A stretch of 9,880 nt of DNA. It comes from Candidatus Zipacnadia bacterium (GTDB lineage: Bacteria; Armatimonadota; Zipacnadia; Zipacnadales; Zipacnadaceae). The stretch lies in NCBI GenBank assembly GCA_029821515.1, contig JALGTD010000035.1:1-9880 (forward strand), in the 5' to 3' direction. A program made the translations under genes and the position numbers. This document shows positions 5,467-9,880 of this stretch, piece after piece (within the stretch, counting starts at the first letter, position 1; each line of letters begins with the position of its first letter). The notes beneath the pieces were generated by a model. That model had not been told where the DNA came from, made no database searches, and saw nothing but the letters and a program-made list of their open reading frames with translations.

Positions 5467-7077
5467 ATGAATCACAGCCAGGACGAACGACAAATAACAG
5501 ACAAACGCTTCAATATACCTATTGTCTATTATTTGTTTATCGCGGCAGCGCTGCTGCTGGCTGTGACGCCCTTCCTAATATCGGAATGGCAGCAAGCAGG
5601 CCAGTGGGGCTTTCCTCTGGATGACTCATGGATTCACTGCCAGTATGCCAGGAATCTGGCCCATGGCCGAGGATTCGTTTATAACCCGGGCGACCCGCCG
5701 TCCAATGGCTCGACCGCACCGCTGTGGACACTACTGGCAGCCGGTGCATATCGGCTGACCGGCGAGTTTCCGGTGACTCTAAAAGTCGTTGGCACCCTGC
5801 TCGCTGTAGGCTCGGCGCTGCTGACAGCCTACATAATCTGGCTGATGTTTAAGCGCCGTGACTACGCCCTGATGGGGGGAATCGGCACCGCCCTGATGCC
5901 TCCGCTACTCTGGGCGGGACTGCTGGGGATGGAAGCGGCGTTGTATACATTCCTGGTGCTGCTGGGCATCGCCGGGCACATCAAATTTGCCGAAAGACCG
6001 TGGGTTTACCAGCTAATACCCACAGCAATCCTGGCGGCAGCAGTGACCGCGCGCCCGGAGACTGGGCTGATATTCGTCTTTGTGCTGGTAGATGGCTGGG
6101 TCCGGGGTCGGCGCGCAAATACTGCCGGTCGCAGACTGCTACTACGAACGGCCGGCCAGATCGCTGTATTCGTGCTGCTGCTAATGCCGTATATGTGGTA
6201 TAATTGGCGGGCTACCGGGCTGCCCTATCCCAATACCTATTCCGCCAAAGTACCAGCCGAGGGCAGCCTGTCAACCGAGGCCCTAAGAGTGCTGACTGGC
6301 CCTTTCCAGGCCGTAGTCGGGCAACTTGGGGGGTACGTGAGTGTCAATATCGTTGTTACTCTGCTCTTCGCGGCTGGACTGGTGTATCTGGTAGCCCGCC
6401 GGCCCAGAGGCTGGCTCATCGTTCCGCTTTCGGCCATCGGATACGTAGTGTTTCGCTGGCTGGCGGCTCCGGTGGGCAGCTTTATGTTCCAGGGCAACCG
6501 TTACTACACCCACTGCTTTCCGCTGGCGGTTATTGTGGCAGTGGCCGGATTGGCCGAACTGGAAGTCCAGCTTCGCCGCCGGGGAATCGAGCCGAGGCGG
6601 ATCATCACGGTGGTGGCTTTCGTAGCAGTGGTGGCGTACGCGCCGGGCCTGTATAGCTGGGCCCAGGCCCACGGGGTAGCAGTAAAAAATATAACCGAGA
6701 TGCAGGTTCATCTGGGCAAGTGGCTGGCGGCCAATACTCCACCAGACAGCCTCATCGCCGCCAATGATATCGGCGCGGTTGCCTTCTTCTCGCGGCGGCC
6801 AATCCTGGATTTGGTGGGACTGGTCAACCCCCAGGTATTGCCGCACGTATATGCGTTGGAAGAAGCGAATCCCCACACCGGCCTGGCCCGCGACAGCCTG
6901 GTGCCCTATCTGAGGCGCCAAAATCCGGACTATTTGCTGATTTTTCCCAACTGGTACCCGCAGCTATCCCAGCAAACTGATCTGCTCGAGCCGGTCTATT
7001 CGGTATACCTGGAGGACAATATTGTCTGCGGCGGTGACGAGATGGTACTTTATAAGACGAAGTTCACAGACTCGTGA
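5467..7077 (+). CDS. Polytopic GT-C-like glycosyltransferase (membrane)
   Basis: A 536-residue integral membrane protein with about nine hydrophobic segments (roughly 17-38, 104-127, 134-170, 182-212, 229-243, 291-310, 316-336, 350-364, 378-395). After the first membrane helix comes the signature FPLDDSWIHCQYARNLAHG (49-67) and then NPGDPPSNGSTAPLWTLL (73-90). This is the first periplasmic loop of polyprenyl-phosphate-sugar-dependent GT-C enzymes, where an acidic pair (here D52/D53) serves metal or catalysis. The C-terminal periplasmic part (about 410-536) has AANDIGAVAFFSRRPILDLVGL, shown here in segments 431-440 and 441-452, typical of these proteins. It probably transfers a sugar from a lipid carrier to an extracytoplasmic acceptor that I cannot name. 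The ATG is directly preceded in frame by a TAG (5455-5457), so no longer start exists. The SD is weak. Confidence 0.85.
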   Translation: MNHSQDERQITDKRFNIPIVYYLFIAAALLLAVTPFLISEWQQAGQWGFPLDDSWIHCQYARNLAHGRGFVYNPGDPPSNGSTAPLWTLLAAGAYRLTGEFPVTLKVVGTLLAVGSALLTAYIIWLMFKRRDYALMGGIGTALMPPLLWAGLLGMEAALYTFLVLLGIAGHIKFAERPWVYQLIPTAILAAAVTARPETGLIFVFVLVDGWVRGRRANTAGRRLLLRTAGQIAVFVLLLMPYMWYNWRATGLPYPNTYSAKVPAEGSLSTEALRVLTGPFQAVVGQLGGYVSVNIVVTLLFAAGLVYLVARRPRGWLIVPLSAIGYVVFRWLAAPVGSFMFQGNRYYTHCFPLAVIVAVAGLAELEVQLRRRGIEPRRIITVVAFVAVVAYAPGLYSWAQAHGVAVKNITEMQVHLGKWLAANTPPDSLIAANDIGAVAFFSRRPILDLVGLVNPQVLPHVYALEEANPHTGLARDSLVPYLRRQNPDYLLIFPNWYPQLSQQTDLLEPVYSVYLEDNIVCGGDEMVLYKTKFTDS

Positions 7078-7223
7078 TGAATACAGGACCATAGAGGCCA
7101 CACGACTGGCTCCAACTAATATTGCCCTCGAACGGTGAGGGTGAGACGAAATCTGATCATAGCTCCAGTACGACAGGCGAGACGCCTGTCCTAGCGAAAG
7201 ACCACGGAGGCGATATAAAGGTT
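7078..7223. other. Spacer between glycosyltransferase and cupin genes
   Basis: This 146-base stretch is open in the cupin frame from a TTG at 7122, but the translation is low-complexity and passes through the palindromic repeat at 7172-7190, so it is most likely non-coding. A small CCCTC/GAGGG inverted repeat lies at about 7125-7141. I see no T-tract terminator and no good promoter. Confidence 0.5.
7172..7190. repeat. REP-type palindromic hairpin
   Basis: Two perfect 8-base arms, GACAGGCG and CGCCTGTC, flank a 3-base AGA loop. The element sits entirely between genes, upstream of the cupin start. Compact palindromes with this 'ACAGGCG/CGCCTGT' core occur as dispersed intergenic repeats in many environmental bacterial genomes, which is general knowledge and not tested here. 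No T-run follows, so it is not an intrinsic terminator. Only one copy is in the window. Confidence 0.7.
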
Positions 7224-7580
7224 ATGTACATAGTCAATGCGCAAGAGGCCAGCCGTAGTGAAGTGACAAGCGAGGGAGCCAATAATACGCAGGTCCAGTG
7301 GCTGCTGGATGAATCGCGGGGGGCGCCCAACTACGCGCTGCGTCGCTTCATCATTGCCCCAGGCGGACATACTCCCCGACATACCCACGACTGGGAACAT
7401 GAGGTGTACGTGCTGCGCGGCGAGGGAGTCTTAGTAACTGACGAGGGTGAAGTGCCCCTGGAGGCTGATCAGGCGATTCTCATCCCGCCCAATGAGGAGC
7501 ACCAGTTCCGCTGCACCGGCGCTGGCAATCTGGAAATGCTGTGCATAGTGCCTAACGGCCCAGCCACAGCAGGGCACTAA
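7224..7580 (+). CDS. Small single-domain cupin protein
   Basis: From the ATG at 7224 the protein has 118 residues, a normal length for a single cupin. Candidate ribosome sites upstream are GGAGG (7206-7210, slightly far) and AAAGG (7217-7221, slightly close). A TTG at 7122 would add 34 low-complexity residues translated from the REP repeat and is rejected. Cupin motif 1 is HTPRHTHDWEHEVYVLRGEG, with metal ligands H53, H55 and E60. Motif 2 is ILIPPNEEHQF, with the fourth ligand H93. All four ligands are present, so it should bind a divalent metal. Single cupins serve as dioxygenases, isomerases, sugar or ligand sensors, and the sequence does not say which. It lies 24 bases before the amidohydrolase gene on the same strand. 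Confidence 0.88.
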   Translation: MYIVNAQEASRSEVTSEGANNTQVQWLLDESRGAPNYALRRFIIAPGGHTPRHTHDWEHEVYVLRGEGVLVTDEGEVPLEADQAILIPPNEEHQFRCTGAGNLEMLCIVPNGPATAGH

Positions 7581-7604
7581 GCAGCGTCACGACCACCAAT
7601 CATT

Positions 7605-8399
7605 ATGAAACCACGAATCATAGACTCGCATACCCACATCTTCCCCGAAAAGGTAGTAGCCAAGGCGATGGCAGCACTGGAAGCAGCTTATGGGGCTCAG
7701 CCGCTGATGCGCCCGACCGTAGATAACCTGCTGAAGCAGATGGACGAGACCGGGGTGGAGGCCGCAGTCATCTGCCCGGTTGCCACCCGTCCCGACCAGG
7801 TACGCTCAATCAACCGCTGGATGGCCAACCTGGCCAGCGAACGACTGATTCCCCTGGGCGCACTGCATCCGGCTGACCCGCAGTGGGATGAGCAGATAGA
7901 GTTTCTGATTGACCACGGCATCCCGGGCGTCAAGCTCCAGCCGCATTTCCAGGAGTTTGAGCTGCTGGCGCTTGCTACACTACAGAAGCTGGAAAAGCTA
8001 GCAGGGCGGTTAGTCGTGGTTCTGCATGCCGGTCAGGAGATTGAGCCTATTGAGCACGTTGAGCCTACACCCCATCGCCTGCTGGAGCTACACCGTAAGT
8101 TGCCGGAGCTTCAGTTCGTAGCCGCCCATCTGGGCAGCTATCAGATGTGGGACGAGGTGGAAGAGCACCTGGTCGGCGAGGATATATATATGGACCTCGC
8201 TTTCGTGTTTAATAAGGCCAATGACGAACAGATTGCCCGTATTATCCACAATCACGGGCCGGAGCACATTCTGTTTGCTTCCGATTTCCCGTGGCAGTCG
8301 CCCAGCGAGGTGCTGGCCGGCCTGGAACGGCTTGACCTCAGTGAGGAGCAGCGGGCTATGATCCTGGGAGCTAATGCAGCCAGACTATTAGGCCTGTGA
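7605..8399 (+). CDS. Amidohydrolase-2 family metal-dependent hydrolase or decarboxylase
   Basis: A 264-residue TIM-barrel enzyme of the amidohydrolase_2 (ACMSD-like) group. Metal and active-site motifs are in the expected order: DSHTHIFP with H9 and H11, GVKLQPHFQ with K110 and H114, VVLHAGQE with H141, FVAAHLGSY with H175, and the C-terminal FASDFPW with D227. The protein ends with the usual LGANAARLLGL helix. Relatives hydrolyse or decarboxylate small aromatic or cyclic carboxylic acids and lactones; the substrate here is unknown. No clear SD precedes the ATG at 7605, which fits translation coupled to the cupin gene 24 bases upstream. Its TGA overlaps a possible GTG of the next gene. It is probably in an operon with the cupin and URO-D-like genes. 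Confidence 0.9.
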   Translation: MKPRIIDSHTHIFPEKVVAKAMAALEAAYGAQPLMRPTVDNLLKQMDETGVEAAVICPVATRPDQVRSINRWMANLASERLIPLGALHPADPQWDEQIEFLIDHGIPGVKLQPHFQEFELLALATLQKLEKLAGRLVVVLHAGQEIEPIEHVEPTPHRLLELHRKLPELQFVAAHLGSYQMWDEVEEHLVGEDIYMDLAFVFNKANDEQIARIIHNHGPEHILFASDFPWQSPSEVLAGLERLDLSEEQRAMILGANAARLLGL

Positions 8400-8425
8400 C
8401 TGGGCCGGGAGGTATCAATCAGCAG

Positions 8426-9589
8426 TTGACCTCCAAAGAGCGCGTGCAGACTACGCTACAATTCGAAGAGCCTGATCGGGTGCCTATCGGCGAGTACGCT
8501 ATTGATTTTGACACCGTCGAGAAGATCGTCGGCCACGAAACTTACCTGCGCGCGAAAGCTAAATCGCGGATTGCTTTCTGGGAGGGGCGCCACGACGAGG
8601 TGGCTGACAGCTATGCGAAAGATCACATTGAGCTGCACAGGAAGCTAGACCTGGATATTGTCAACCTGTCTGCCGATGCCACCTGGTATATTTCTCCGCC
8701 CAGCGACGACCCTCCGCCCCGAAAAACCGCTGACAATACCTGGGAAGACAAGTACGGTCGAGTCTATAAGTATTCTGAGGTCACCGCAGATATTACCTGT
8801 GTAAAAGACCCCGTGGCTGCGCAGCGGCAGTTCTCCGTCGCAGACTTCTCCAGCGAGCCGCAAAAGCCCACGCGCAATGAACGGTCATGGGAGATTCTTG
8901 ATCAGACGATCAGCGAATTCGCCGGTGAGAAATTCATCTGTGGGCCCTCCGGCGGCGAGGTTGGTATTGTCTTTCTGGGAGATGGTTTCGGTGTGGGCGG
9001 AGGCGCTATGGAAAAGGGCCTGATCGCTCTCATCGAACAGCCTGAGGTGGTAAGAGCGGCCACTGATTACCTGGTCAAGCAACAGAATCTGGCTGACGAG
9101 GTGACAATACATCCCGGGCAGGATGCCGTCCTGTGGGGCATTGATTTTGGCCAGAAATCAAGCCCCTTTATCAGCCCAGAGATGTTCAAGGACCTCTTCC
9201 TGGAAGCTAACAAGAAGAGAGTCGCACGAATTCACAGCAGAGGTCTGAAGGTGATTAAGCATTCATGCGGTAACAATGCTTCGCTGCTCGACTACTTTGT
9301 GGAGATCGGCTACGACTGCTATGAGTCCATCCAGCCGACCGCAGGGATGGACATCTGCGCAGTAAAGAACAGCCACGGCGATAAGCTGGCTCTGTGGGGG
9401 GGAGTGGCGGTAGAGAACCTGGTCAGTGGCACACCCGAAGACGTTCGGCAGGATGTCCGGCGAGCGATGCAGTGCGCTAAGCCCGGCGGCGGATTTATCC
9501 TGGGCTCCAGCCATAGCATCGCGGTGGGCAGCAAGTACGATAACTTTATGGCAATGCTCGACGAACATCGCAGACTGGCCGACTACTGA
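8426..9589 (+). CDS. Uroporphyrinogen decarboxylase (URO-D)-like protein, MtaA/CmuA type
   Basis: The protein is a URO-D-fold TIM barrel but not the heme enzyme HemE: its N-terminus (TSKERVQTTLQFEEPDRVPI) and KHSCGN motif match the MtaA/CmuA-like methyltransferase branch. Counting from TTG 8426 it has 387 residues; from GTG 8396 it has 397. The TTG is preferred because it places the start exactly at the family's usual (M)TSxERV opening, and a GGGAGGT SD lies at 8407-8413, although the spacing is long. The GTG overlaps the previous stop (GTGA) and may also be used. The zinc-site candidates H279 and C281 (TTG numbering) lie in KHSCGNN, followed by YESIQP and the C-terminal FILGSSHSI loop. Such proteins transfer methyl groups between a corrinoid protein and a cofactor, but no corrinoid protein is encoded here. 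The actual reaction is unknown. Confidence 0.88.
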   Translation: MTSKERVQTTLQFEEPDRVPIGEYAIDFDTVEKIVGHETYLRAKAKSRIAFWEGRHDEVADSYAKDHIELHRKLDLDIVNLSADATWYISPPSDDPPPRKTADNTWEDKYGRVYKYSEVTADITCVKDPVAAQRQFSVADFSSEPQKPTRNERSWEILDQTISEFAGEKFICGPSGGEVGIVFLGDGFGVGGGAMEKGLIALIEQPEVVRAATDYLVKQQNLADEVTIHPGQDAVLWGIDFGQKSSPFISPEMFKDLFLEANKKRVARIHSRGLKVIKHSCGNNASLLDYFVEIGYDCYESIQPTAGMDICAVKNSHGDKLALWGGVAVENLVSGTPEDVRQDVRRAMQCAKPGGGFILGSSHSIAVGSKYDNFMAMLDEHRRLADY

Positions 9590-9604
9590 GTTATCGCAGG
9601 CTAT

Positions 9605-9880
9605 TCACTGCACCAGCGGGGCGGTGCGCAAAGAGGGTGGAACCGGGCGCGGCGGTGTTGACCGCTCACTATTGGCCAGGGCATATCGGGCCAGGTGAAT
9701 GGCTGCCTGATCCTGGATATTGCGGGCCTTGCTAACCGGGCAGGAGTAACCATTCATCATCAGAGCAAAGGCCAGACGAGGGCTGCTGTCTACAATGACA
9801 TATCCCACCAGGCAGCTTACCCGGTTAAGCGTGCCCGTCTTGGCATAAACGCGCCCTTCGGCAACACTATCCTCCATCCT
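9605..9880 (-). CDS. D-alanyl-D-alanine carboxypeptidase, S13/PBP4 family, C-terminal end (partial)
   Basis: Only the last 91 codons are in the window, and the gene enters from the right edge. They contain the KTG motif of serine penicillin-binding proteins (VYAKTGTLNRVSCLVGY), then a LAFALMMNGYSCP strand and the helix AAIHLARYA. This is the usual ending of S13 (DacB/PBP4) enzymes, which trim or hydrolyse peptidoglycan cross-links in the periplasm. The SxxK and SxN motifs should lie beyond the window. A tail of about 20 residues rich in Pro, Arg and Ser (ERSTPPRPVPPSLRTAPLVQ) follows the core and looks unstructured. The stop TGA is at 9607-9605, only 15 bases past the end of the converging URO-D-like gene, with no visible terminator between them. 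Confidence 0.88.
   Translation of the reverse strand, partial: RMEDSVAEGRVYAKTGTLNRVSCLVGYVIVDSSPRLAFALMMNGYSCPVSKARNIQDQAAIHLARYALANSERSTPPRPVPPSLRTAPLVQ

Noticed and set aside
6283..6921. A 212-codon minus-strand frame opposite the glycosyltransferase
   Set aside because: No motif or plausible SD. The plus strand encodes a clear membrane enzyme there.
7122..7223. N-terminal extension of the cupin from TTG 7122
   Set aside because: The translation runs through a palindromic repeat, and a normal ATG start at 7224 gives a standard-length cupin.
8396..9589. True HemE uroporphyrinogen decarboxylase
   Set aside because: The N-terminus and KHSCGN motif match the MtaA/CmuA-like branch, not the heme enzyme, and no heme genes are nearby.

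Overview
The window looks like a moderately GC-rich bacterial chromosome segment from an uncultured or environmental lineage. Genes are compact and mixed-strand, some starts are GTG or TTG, and Shine-Dalgarno (SD) sequences are present before most genes. The families (YhaM-type exoribonuclease, paired receiver proteins, GT-C-like membrane protein, URO-D-like protein, S13 peptidase) do not fix a phylum. An Armatimonadota-like or related candidate phylum is only a guess. I see no tRNA, rRNA, CRISPR array, transposase or phage gene.

Left block (1-1763), minus strand. Reading leftward there is a possible very small ORF (1665-1549), a stand-alone receiver protein (1482-1090), a second receiver protein with an unrecognised C-terminal domain (1053-271), and the start of a YhaM-like OB-fold exoribonuclease (238 to the left edge). 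Gaps of 36 and 32 bases suggest an operon of two paralogous response regulators and an RNA-processing enzyme. No histidine kinase is visible.

Middle block. A near-consensus sigma70-type promoter (1716-1744) drives a plus-strand gene for a secreted protein (1797-3302). That protein joins a pentapeptide-repeat domain to a region resembling the BtrH_N/DUF4872 cysteine-peptidase-like fold. It converges on a minus-strand bifunctional NAD(P)HX repair enzyme, NnrE-NnrD (4854-3322). Upstream of nnr, on the same strand, is a small exported or anchored proline-rich protein (5309-4959).

Right block, plus strand. A polytopic GT-C-like glycosyltransferase (5467-7077) is followed by a 146-base spacer carrying a perfect REP-type hairpin. 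Then come a cupin (7224-7580), an amidohydrolase-2 family enzyme (7605-8399) and a URO-D/MtaA-like protein (8426-9589), packed tightly enough to be one transcription unit. Together they suggest a small metabolic module of unknown substrate. The right edge holds, on the minus strand, the C-terminal end of an S13 (PBP4/DacB) D-Ala-D-Ala carboxypeptidase.

Most of the window is ordinary housekeeping or metabolism. The points most worth a second look are the pentapeptide/BtrH-like secreted fusion, the new C-terminal domain on the receiver protein, the receiver-receiver-YhaM arrangement with its possible small upstream ORF, and the cupin/amidohydrolase/URO-D module.
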